Positions 45,246 to 53,802 of a stretch of 64,000 nt of DNA are shown here, in pieces; the stretch's first letter is position 1, and each line of letters opens with the position of its first letter. The notes below the pieces were generated by a model that worked only from the letters and a program-made list of their open reading frames with translations, ran no database searches and was not told the DNA's origin. The position numbers were made by a program, and so were the translations under genes. This DNA comes from Homalodisca vitripennis. Taxonomy: Eukaryota > Arthropoda > Insecta > Hemiptera > Cicadellidae. The stretch lies in contig NC_060207.1 of assembly GCF_021130785.1 (NCBI RefSeq), positions 198,474,001 through 198,538,000 on the forward strand. The letters are read 5' to 3'.

Positions 45246-45494
45246 TTAAGAAAAATAATTTGCTAAATTCATATTATTCTCTTTCATTCCTTCTAAAACT
45301 TCAAAAATATACTCTTTCGCTGATGAAAAATCTCGATTTCTTCCGGAATAATCTTTGTAATCATAGACAAAATATCCTAAATAGTTGTACAGTAGAATGA
45401 AATTATTTCTATTTATCTCTGTTGTAGAAATGTAAACATAAACATTTGCGCTGAAAAATTTATATCTCAGCAGACTTAGTTCCATAATCTCCAT
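45246..45494 (-). CDS. Small unknown protein
   Basis: 82 residues (MEIMELSLLRYKFF...), rich in Tyr, Asn and Phe, with no recognised domain. It is accepted as a gene because it begins at TTTTTTTATAAATGG, like the other genes of the element, and fills the space between neighbours with short gaps. It is divergent from the next gene, with about 24 bases between the two start codons. Confidence 0.6.
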   Translation of the reverse strand: MEIMELSLLRYKFFSANVYVYISTTEINRNNFILLYNYLGYFVYDYKDYSGRNRDFSSAKEYIFEVLEGMKENNMNLANYFS

Positions 45495-45518
45495 TTATAA
45501 AAAAATCTTTTTGTTTAA

Positions 45519-46028
45519 ATGGAAGAGTATAATGCCAACTGTTACAAGTGTTCTAATAGAGGAGAAATTATCGATAAAAGATATTTAGTTTGTAGAGGTT
45601 GTAATTTAATTTTGTTAGAAAGACCTAAACCTAAGAAATTTCGAAATAAATTAACACATTTGAATAACCTGCTTACAAAATTGCAATATGGAGACAAGAA
45701 GCAAACAAAATTTGTTACAGAATTTAGAAAACAGAATAAAAATTTTTACTTATCTCTTGGAACCATTGACAAAATTATTTTCCTTTTCAAAGAATACATT
45801 AGGTTTGTAGGTATCGATACACACGTTTATTATGAAAAGATATTACCTGTATTTTTTTATTATCTAGATGTAGAATTTGTTTATGATTTTGAACCAGAAA
45901 TCCTCGATGATTTTATAGTACATTTGGAGAAATTAAACGAGGAACCTCTTGAAAAGAATGCGGTTTTACTCACATTCTCCCCGACTTCTCGAGTGAAGGT
46001 TAGCGAATTTCATTTTTTCCGTCTTTAA
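45519..46028 (+). CDS. Zinc-ribbon protein, possible transcription-factor-like
   Basis: 169 residues. An N-terminal zinc ribbon (NCYKCSNRGEIIDKRYLVCRGC, residues 7-28) resembles those of TFIIB-like and poxvirus late transcription factor (VLTF3-like) proteins. A helical region follows with a loosely conserved RNKLTHLNNLLTKLQ segment. That resemblance is by pattern only and may be superficial. If real, it could be the factor that reads the shared TCTA/TAAATGG start motif. Start at TTGTTTAAATGG. Confidence 0.6.
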   Translation: MEEYNANCYKCSNRGEIIDKRYLVCRGCNLILLERPKPKKFRNKLTHLNNLLTKLQYGDKKQTKFVTEFRKQNKNFYLSLGTIDKIIFLFKEYIRFVGIDTHVYYEKILPVFFYYLDVEFVYDFEPEILDDFIVHLEKLNEEPLEKNAVLLTFSPTSRVKVSEFHFFRL

Positions 46029-46043
46029 ATTTTTTCTATTTAA

Positions 46044-46349
46044 ATGGAGTTCTTGAAAGAGTTAAATGATATTGGAGAATGTAAGTTTAAAGAGTATAAG
46101 AAGTTGAATGAATTAGAAGAAAAAAAGAAGTACAAAATCATGAATTTGGAGAAAATGAAAGATAAATTCGGGTTTACAATAATTGCCGAGTTGGAAGATT
46201 GTAAAGTACACTTGCCGAACAGATTTTTGACTGTTTTGGATGAGAAAAAGATTAAAGAATTAAACAAAAATGAAAAATTACACTTGGTTGTTACTGGAAA
46301 GAAGACTATAAAAGATAAAGAAATTATAACAATTAACTTTGTAGAATAA
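46044..46349 (+). CDS. Small OB-fold candidate (possible single-strand DNA-binding protein)
   Basis: 101 residues. The core KYKIMNLEKMKDKFGFTIIAELEDCKVHLPNRFLTVL...LHLVVTGKKTIKDKEIITI alternates strands in a way typical of small OB-fold proteins that recur in Polintons and insect viral sequences. Single-strand DNA binding during protein-primed replication is a reasonable inference, not demonstrated. It starts at TTTTTCTATTTAAATGG, 15 bases after the preceding gene. Confidence 0.6.
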   Translation: MEFLKELNDIGECKFKEYKKLNELEEKKKYKIMNLEKMKDKFGFTIIAELEDCKVHLPNRFLTVLDEKKIKELNKNEKLHLVVTGKKTIKDKEIITINFVE

Positions 46350-46359
46350 AGTCTTAACT

Positions 46360-46914
46360 CTAAAACTTGCAGTCCCTCCCCACGTCATAGTACTGTTTTG
46401 ATAACCATAGTTGGTGTCTTTCTTCATAGGAATCACATGGAATATTATCTACAGTAATACCTTTTGTTTCACACAAAATGTGGCTATATTCTATAAGAAA
46501 AATTCTATAATGCTCTTTAATGAATTGTGTTGATAAATCTTGATACTCACAAAAATTCCTAAGAAATTCATCAATTAAGTCTTGATTATCTTGAAAGAAC
46601 GTATAATATGGGAAAAATGTCATAAAAAAACGATGAAAACTCTCTGTTTGTTTATTTTTTACTTTCTTTTCAATATCTTTCGTAATTATATTAAATATGT
46701 AATCCCTTACTTTTTTAGTTTTTTGCCGATAGTAAAACACTCCATTAGACGTTTTTTCTGCAAAAGACTTTACAAGTTCTTTGAATTCTGTATCATTTAA
46801 GGAAAGTATCAACTGTTCTTTAAAATGTTTTGGTAATTCGTTGAACTCGTTAAAATTGTCTTTCTTTGTAAGTTTTTGAAATGCTAGAAACTGAAGAGAG
46901 CTTGGTGAGTTCAT
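46360..46914 (-). CDS. Unknown protein, member 2 of a paralogous pair
   Basis: 184 residues starting MNSPSSLQFLAFQKLT...FNELPKHFKEQLILSL. It is clearly paralogous to the 205-residue gene at 44,592-45,209 at the N-terminus and in a central QTESFHRFFMTF / QSDIFHRFYAKF block. YQDLSTQFIKEH is the W/LS/FI repeat. The minus-strand upstream region reads CTTTTCTACTAAATAAACAAC before the ATG, nearly identical to that of its paralogue. Its 3' end converges on the OB-fold gene with 10 bases between. Confidence 0.7.
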   Translation of the reverse strand: MNSPSSLQFLAFQKLTKKDNFNEFNELPKHFKEQLILSLNDTEFKELVKSFAEKTSNGVFYYRQKTKKVRDYIFNIITKDIEKKVKNKQTESFHRFFMTFFPYYTFFQDNQDLIDEFLRNFCEYQDLSTQFIKEHYRIFLIEYSHILCETKGITVDNIPCDSYEERHQLWLSKQYYDVGRDCKF

Positions 46915-47003
46915 GTTGTTTATTTAGTAGAAAAGTTTTTTATTAAAGTACAGTATGTTTTTAGTAAAAATGTTTTAAATTGATTAAATTTTATTAAGAT
47001 AAA

Positions 47004-47283
47004 TCCTTTATTCGTAGCAGATTTGACAACATTTTACAAAGCACAGCTTAAGAAAGTAGAAGCAAACAGCTGTAGATTTGGTTAATTTTTCATTCCACAG
47101 AGTAGATAGTAATGAACCGATCCTGGATCGCTTTTGGAGACGAACGACTGTAGATTCGGTTAATTTTTCATTGAGATTTGCTGTGTTATTTCTCAGCTTC
47201 CTTTATGGTACATTGAACAGTATTTTACATTGCTTTTCGGTTGGCTCCGAAAGTGCGCCAGGAACCCCATATTATTATCTACT
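47004..47283 (-). repeat. Polinton right terminal inverted repeat (280 bp)
   Basis: Reverse complement of 29,249-29,528 with about five mismatches; ends with CT. The reading frame running through it mirrors that of the left repeat and is not a gene. Confidence 0.95.
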
Positions 47284-47289
47284 TATAAA
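47284..47289. repeat. Polinton target-site duplication, right (TATAAA)
   Basis: Exact match to 29,243-29,248. Confidence 0.92.
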
Positions 47290-47311
47290 TATATATATAA
47301 ACATCTGGGAG

Positions 47312-47414
47312 GATGTGTCTACTGTCAACTTTAATCTTTTTTCTTCACCAACCGGTATAACGTTATGTGTTTTGTTCTCAAATGAAATACACTGTTATTA
47401 AATACAAAATACAG
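47312..47414 (-). repeat. 103-bp inverted repeat, left copy
   Basis: About 90% identical to the reverse complement of 53,127-53,229. On the minus strand it reads like the end of a coding exon (NKTHNVIPVGEEKRLKLTVD) after TTTCATTTGAG. In the right copy the same position is TTTCATTTCAG, a good splice acceptor. Confidence 0.85.
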
Positions 47415-47560
47415 GCAGATATGTCATTGACTGAATCGGACCATAGTAAATTCACCCTCAATAAGCTGACCAAGGTGTGAGTACATCTCTAGATGGCAGA
47501 CATGTCACTGACTGAATCAGACCATAGTAGATTCACCCTCAGTTAACTGACCAAGGTGTC
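47415..47560 (+). repeat. 81-bp satellite, two copies
   Basis: Two diverged copies of the unit found in seven copies at 53,276-53,802. The second copy is cut by the start of the higher-order repeat (GGTGT|CCCCCAGCGAGCCGA). Confidence 0.9.
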
Positions 47561-50200
47561 CCCCAGCGAGCCGATGGATGTATACAAATGTATTCAAATT
47601 CTAACCTACTTCTAGAAGGGCTAGAAACTTGAAATGTGGCACACAGGTACCTTTTTCCGTATAACCTACAGTAAAAGTCTGAAAACCGGGAATTTTTACT
47701 TTTAAACCCCTCAAAAAAATTCCCGAAAAATCGCGCATTCTCTTCCCTTGCAGGCCTTTCTTGTAAGCCCGATAGCGGGCGAACCGTTTGAGCTAGCTTC
47801 GATCTGACGAAAAATCTTTAGTCAGAAATGTAGTGAACTACAAAAAAGGTCCAGTGACTTTTTGTCTTATCTCGTGTGGTTAAGCCACAAAACGCGGAAA
47901 TGTTTGACATTCCAGAGATTTTTTCGCTTAAAATAAAGTTTCTAGCCCGATAGCGGCCGAACGGTAGGTCGTAGCTCAAATCTAATTGACCCATCAAACT
48001 AGCAAATTACGTGATCTACAGAAAAGGTCTAGTAATTTTTTCCCTATCTCCATTGGTTTAGCCGAAAAACGTGATTATGTGCATAATTTTTACGTGAAAC
48101 TTTTGTTTTGGGAGTTGATAGCGGCGAAACCAATGGTCGGAGGTCAAAAAACAAAGGTTACATTTAGTAAATAAAGTGATCTACAAAAAAGGTTAATTGA
48201 CTTTTTACTCTATCTCCATTGGTTTGGCCGCAAAATGCGATGTAGTGAAAATAATTGGAAATTTTCGCCTAAAAATGTATCTTCGGGCTCGATAGCGGTT
48301 AAACTGTTGGTCGTAGCTCAAAACAAATTCCCATTAAGATTTAGAAAACAGCGCGGTCTACAAAAAAGGTCCAATGACATTTTGCCCTATCCCCAATGGT
48401 TTGGCCGCATTACGCGTTTTAAAGTATCGATTTTTCAAGTTTTACGTTAGATATTGTTTTCTTGGCTCCATTGCAGACAAAACCTTAGGTTTAGGCCAAA
48501 TTGAAAATTTTATCTAATACAAAATAATGCGATTTACAAAAAATGTCTAGTGATCTTTTACTCTATCTTCCATGCTTTAGCCGTAAATTTTTTATTTACA
48601 CCAAATCTGTTTACACAACAGCTGACCAGTGCAGACTTTTATCCCAAGCGTTGTACCGACTGAACCAGAGATTGTAGCTCAAATCTGACAACAGAAACAC
48701 AAAATTAAATTTCCGACAAGAAAGGTCCAGTCACACTTTTTCGTATCTGTAACGGTTAAGCCGCAAAATACCCTTAAAGTCAAAACTTTGATTAAAACTG
48801 GAAAATTCAATAAAATAGTGCCTAATTTAATTCCAAATTCCGCTTATCCCCGAATTTGGCCAACACCCAAAAGGGGGCCTGGGGGCGTAGCCCCCAGCGA
48901 GCCGAAGGCGAGTCTAATATACTATACAGCCGCATATTAGTTCTAGAAGTGCTGCAAACTTCAAATTTGGCATGCAGGTACCTCTCGCTATATGACTCAC
49001 AGGAAAAGTCTGAAAACAGGGCTTTTTTACTTCTAAACCCTTCAAAAAAATTCCCAAAAATCGCACATTTTTTACCCTTGCAGGCATATTTTGTAAGCCC
49101 GATAGCGGGCGAACCGTTGGAGCTAGCTCGGATGTGACGAAAAATCGTTAGTCAGGAATGAAGTATACTACAAGAAAGGTCCAATGACTTTTTGTCCTAT
49201 CTCATGTGGTTAAGCAACAAAACGCGGGAATGTTTGACATTCCAGAGATTTTTTTCGCTTAAAATAAGGTTCCGAGCCCGATAGCGGCCGAACGGTAGGT
49301 CGTAGCTCAAATCTGATTGAACCATCAAATTAGCAAATTATGTGATCTACAGAAAAGATCCAGTGACGATTTGCCCTATCTCGATTGGTTTGGCCGAAAA
49401 AACGTGATTATGTGCAATCTTTTTGTAATTTTCACGTGAAAACTTTGTTTTTGGGGTCGATAGCGGCGAAACACTCGGAAGTCAAAATAAAACAAAGGTT
49501 AGATGTAGGAAATAATATGATCTACAAAAAAAGTTTATTGACTTTTTACTATATCTCCATTAGTTTGGCCACAAAACGCGATTAAGTGAAAAGATTTTGA
49601 AATTTTCCCCTAAAGATTTACCTTTAGGGCTCGATAACGGCTAAACGGTTTGTGTAGCTCAAAACAAATTTTCAGTGTGATTTAGGAAATCGCGTGATCT
49701 ACAAAAAAGGTTTTGTAACATTTTGCTCTATCCTCAACGGTTTAGCCGCATAACGCGTTTTAAAGTTTTGATTTTTTGAGTTTTACGTGAGATTTTGTTT
49801 TCTGGGCTCTATTTCAGACGAAATCTTAGTTTTAGGCCAGATTAAAAATGTTATTTTAATACAAAATAATGCGATCTACACAAAAGGTCCAGTGACCTTT
49901 TACTCTATCTTCTATGGTTTAGCCGTAAAACGTGAATATGTTTAAAATTTCACTTAAAAACTTAGTTTTCGTGCTCGATAGTGGCCGAACCGTTGGCCCT
50001 AGCTTAAATGTAAAACTTTTTGTAAGTAGGTATTGATAGGATGTACAAAAAAGGTTCAGCAGTAATCTATCGTTTATCTTTCCGTAAGCCTGATAAATGC
50101 TCTAAATGGCAAATTCTTTGTCGTCACTTTTAGGTGTTTTAAATTTTGCAACTATAATTAGTGCGATTCATGCTGGTTCCAGATTGACCTTGCATTAATA

Positions 50201-50289
50201 CGTTAACGAGTGACTAAAACCCGCCTCCACGTCAGGAGTTGGCTGAGCATTAGTGAAGCTTAAATAGTAGATAGGGACATAGTGTTTTT
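50201..50289 (+). repeat. Direct repeat, copy 1
   Basis: Matches 50,659-50,748. Shared features are CGTTAACGAGT at the start, GGAGTTGGCTGAGC, TTAGTGAAGCTT and AATAGTAGAT.GGGACA. Confidence 0.9.
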
Positions 50290-50337
50290 TATTATGTTCA
50301 CAGACACAACACCCTCTAAAATAGGCCCACGTGTGTC

Positions 50338-50630
50338 ATTAACCCCTTGTAACATTAACCCCCCCGGGAATTTCCTCGTATGACCAGACAATATCCTGAC
50401 AAAATTAAACCCCCTGACGTCTTAACCCACGGTATCATTAAACCCCCCCGCCGGGAATTTTCATGGTATGACCAGATAAACTCCTGACTAAATTAAACCC
50501 CCTGAGATGTTTTAACCCCCGGAAACATTAACCCCCCACCAGGGAATTTCCTGGCATGACTAGATAAACTCCTGAGTAAATTAAACCCCTTGTGATGTTT
50601 TAACCCCCGGTAACATTAAACCCCCCAGGG
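50338..50630 (+). repeat. C-rich tandem repeat, about 88-bp unit, three copies
   Basis: Each unit holds several runs of four to seven C (for example TTAACCCCCGGTAACATTAA and ATTAAACCCCCTGA) around GGGAATTTCCT..TATGACCAGA. Landmarks lie at 50,366, 50,453 and 50,542. The G-rich complement could form quadruplexes. A partial fourth copy lies at 50,910-50,990. Confidence 0.9.
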
Positions 50631-50658
50631 AAAATCAATAAAATAGATCTAATTACTA

Positions 50659-50748
50659 CGTTAACGAGTAAATAAATCCCCACCTGCACATCGGGAGTTG
50701 GCTGAGCGTTAGTGAAGCTTCAATAGTAGATGGGGACAGAGTGTTTTT
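50659..50748 (+). repeat. Direct repeat, copy 2
   Basis: Second copy of 50,201-50,289, offset 458 bases. Together they bracket the C-rich tandem repeat. Confidence 0.9.
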
Positions 50749-51117
50749 ATTTAATTTTATGAAATAGTAGTTCATTGCCAAAACTCTATCGTGGAATGAT
50801 AATTTCTGAAGTAATTTAAACCCCCAGATCAACGTTGTATTTTTATAAAAATTACTGTACACATATTCTCGTTGCACAGACACACATTTCCCAGAAAAGT
50901 ACCACGCGTTCTTATAACCCCCGATAACATTAACCCCCCTCTGGGGGATTTCCTAGTTGATGAACTCCTGATTAAATTAAACCCCCTGATCAACTTAATA
51001 ATCTGATAAAGGTAGTTTTGAATTTATTTACACCAAATCCTTTACACCTTTTATCCCAAGCGTTGTACCGACTAAACAAAAGCGAGCCGAAGGCGAGTAT
51101 ACATATGTATTAACACA

Positions 51118-51142
51118 CATATATATATATATATATATATAT
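51118..51142. repeat. Short (TA)n microsatellite
   Basis: Alternating AT directly after the last AGCGAGCCGAAGGCGAG copy. Confidence 0.9.
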
Positions 51143-51298
51143 TATTTAACACAGTGTTAGAACATGTCAATACATACACCATTGCATTAAACATATTCTT
51201 TCAATAGCATAAAAACACAATTTATATAGGTATTTATTTTTACTATATGCATATTTTTTCAAGCACCATGAGATTTAGAGTATACATATTTACAAACA

Positions 51299-51446
51299 AT
51301 ATCATTATTTGACACTGTTCGTTCCGACGATAGAAACTGGTACTTCAACGGTAAACACAACCCGGCGTCAACATCCTATAGTGATGTTTTGACAGTAAAT
51401 TGATACACGTTACGATCTAGATTGGTTGTACTTTTATAGATCATAG
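51299..51446 (-). repeat. Dispersed repeat, copy 3 of 3
   Basis: Most diverged of the three copies (others 26,234-26,389 and 28,181-28,335). Shares CAATATCATTATTTGACA, GGCGTCAACA and TAAATTG.TACACG in the same orientation as copy 2. Confidence 0.6.
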
Positions 51447-53126
51447 CTTTCTACTACAAGAAAAAAACATAACTTTAAATGATTGTTCATACCATTGCTT
51501 TATATTATACTATTATATAGTAATAATAATTGGATAGTATAGGTATGTAGTAACGTAATGAATTTGATACTTTGTACTACTGACAATAATATCCACCAAG
51601 ATCTTACCAAATACTGACATTTTAAGCGCCACTACTAAATTTGAAATAAATAATTTTGGCTTTTAAAAAATGTTACAGGGTTTCCTTTAACATTTTATTT
51701 TTTAGACAGTGTTATTAATGATTTTTTTAACAACGATGGCTAAATAACTAAATATGAAACTATATATTATATCAATTCCACTAATTCTTAACAACATAAA
51801 TAATAACTCTTGTTTTAGGTTTAACATAGATCTATGATGTTACAATTTCAAACAATTTAACAACTATTTAACAATACGTATAATTTACTTATTGAACAAG
51901 TTGAGTTTTACACAATTTATAATAATTTTATGGTTTATACAATTAGAAAAAAATTAATGATTATAAATTTTCAAAATAATAATGTTAACATTACATGTAT
52001 AACCTTATTAGATGATTTTCACGTTAAAAATTACTTCTATATGAATTAATTATTTAATACAATGAACTATTTTAAGTTTTAAGTTCTAATAATGGTTAAA
52101 ACTCATGCAATGGAAGTTAACGAGGCTATTTCTAGACGCTAACATGAAGAGAGCCAATCAAATGTGGTACGTGATATTCTCTGAACACATACACAGCGTA
52201 ACCCTGTTACTGCTTCTATTTATATTCAACATTCAAGTAAAAAATTATCAAACTAAACCCCCTCGTTGATAATTCTGCAGTAAACCTTCTCATCGTTTTA
52301 AATTATATTTTAGATTATTTACATCAGTCAAGAACTAAATTTAAACATGGTATTGGACATAAATTTAAATTCACATTAAATAAAACCGTCCCACTGTAGC
52401 TACGTTATATGTAAATTTAAATATGTAAGAAAACTCAGTGCTAAAGCGTCAAGTAAACATTAGTGAGTTCAATAATATAAATATTGCATGATATGGAAAA
52501 TATTGGACATTATTACTTTTACTATTATTCATTATTATTTTTATATTTTTTAAATCCGAACTATGTGAAACATTACTTGATTAGTCATAAGACTCATGAA
52601 AAATGTAAATTATTACGTTTTTTATAGTTATGGAAACTTGCCTTCAAAGAACATAACATTAATATCAGTTCTTGTCTTTTAAAGATTATACTCTTACTAA
52701 TTAATTTGCAGTGTTACTGCTAACATATAACAATACATAAATGTATAATATTTATTTATAATTTGAAATTATATATATATTAATATTCTATCCACAAAAG
52801 TGTTTTACAGAATTTATTATTTTATTGAGAGTTTACTCATGACTGTTCTATTTTTAGTATTACATACTGGTCTTTTAAGTTAAACAATTCATAAGAAAAC
52901 TTAATTATAATTCTTTAGTATCATAAATAGTGTTAACAAGATCTGTGACATTAACTTGTGTGGCTTTAACAAAAATTAATCACTTACATTTTATCAATGC
53001 CAAATCCTCATACAATTTTGCATGCCGGTATATTTCTCCCAATTTACAATAGTAAAATCACGAAATATAAAGTAAAACAGGTGTTAAATATAAAATATAA
53101 TCAGTAGATAACAATTTGATACACTT
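51447..53126. other. AT-rich DNA, nothing recognised
   Basis: Very AT-rich, no gene, inside the block bounded by the 103-bp inverted repeats. Confidence 0.45.
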
Positions 53127-53229
53127 CTGTATTTTGTATTTAATATCAGTGTATTTCATTTCAGAACAAAACACATAACGTTATATTGGTTGATGAAGAA
53201 AGTAGATTAAAATTGTCAGTAGACACATC
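53127..53229 (+). repeat. 103-bp inverted repeat, right copy; exon-like
   Basis: Inverse of 47,312-47,414. On the plus strand TTTCATTTCAG is followed by a frame reading NKTHNVILVDEESRLKLSVD and a TAA stop near 53,234, which looks like a terminal exon. No upstream exon recognised. Confidence 0.8.
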
Positions 53230-53275
53230 TACCTAACAGAAATCAGTGATTATAAATAATTGTGGGAATATAGAC

Positions 53276-53802
53276 GGACCATAATAGATTCACCCTCAAT
53301 CAACTGACCAAGGTGTGAGTATCTCTCTTGATAGCAGACATGTCACTGACTGAATCGGACCATAGTAGATTCACCCTCAGTCAACTGACCAAGGTGTGAG
53401 TATCTCTCCTGATAGCAGACAGGTCACTGATTGAATCGGACCATCTAGATTCACCCTCAGTCAACTGACCAATGTGTGAGTATCTCTCTTGATAGCAGAC
53501 ATGTCACTGACTGAATCGGACCATAGTAGATTCACCCTCAGTCAACTGACCAAGGTGTGAGTATCTCTCTTGATAGCAGACATGTCACTGACTGAATCGG
53601 ACCATAGTAGATTCACCCTCAGTCAACTGACCAAGGTGTGAGTATCTCTCTTGATAGCAGACATGTCACTGACTGAATCGGACCATAGTAGATTCACCCT
53701 CAGTCAACTGACCAAGGTGTGAGTATCTCTCTTGATAGCAGACATGTCACTGACTGAATCGGACCATAGTAGATTCACCCTCATTCAACTGACCAAGGTG
53801 TG
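53276..53802 (+). repeat. 81-bp satellite, seven tandem copies
   Basis: Unit length 81, with the landmark GATTCACCCTCAGTCAACTG at about 53,287, 53,368, 53,447, 53,526, 53,607, 53,688 and 53,769. Copies 4-7 are nearly identical; copies 1-3 are more diverged and copy 3 lacks two bases. There are no unique spacers. Confidence 0.95.

Larger units (their letters stand above)
29249..47283 (+). mobile_element. Maverick/Polinton (adintovirus-like) element, complete ends, 18,035 bp
   Basis: Terminal inverted repeats of 280 bp start with AG and end with CT and are flanked by a 6-bp target duplication. The core set of a Polinton is inside: protein-primed DNA polymerase B, retroviral-type integrase, packaging ATPase, adenain-type protease, minor (penton) and major capsid proteins. 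Accessory genes make up the rest. Size is in the normal 15-20 kb range. The near-identical ends and intact polymerase suggest recent integration, but the major capsid gene, integrase C-terminus and one zinc-ribbon gene are broken. This copy probably cannot make particles by itself. Confidence 0.96.
47561..51090 (+). repeat. Higher-order satellite: about 175-bp monomers in a 1,330-bp unit
   Basis: CCCCAGCGAGCCGA occurs at 47,561 and 48,892, and (truncated) near 51,080. Corresponding landmarks, such as TTTGACATTCCAGAGATTTT at 47,903 and 49,233, are 1,330 bases apart, so two long units follow each other. Within each unit, GATAGCGG(C)CGAAC-type landmarks recur at about 47,771, 47,951, 48,119 and 48,291, and at 49,101, 49,279, 49,457 and 49,630. 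Each is followed by a GATCTACAAAAAAGGTCCAGTGA-like motif and a CTATCTC...GGTTTGGCCGCAAAACGCG-like motif. The second unit is interrupted by C-rich repeats at 50,200-51,000. No gene is supported. Confidence 0.88.

Noticed and set aside
47986..49585. Short frames within the higher-order satellite
   Set aside because: They repeat at the satellite period and carry no domain.
53276..53802. CRISPR-like regular array
   Set aside because: Units are contiguous 81-base tandem copies without unique spacers, in an insect genome; it is a satellite.
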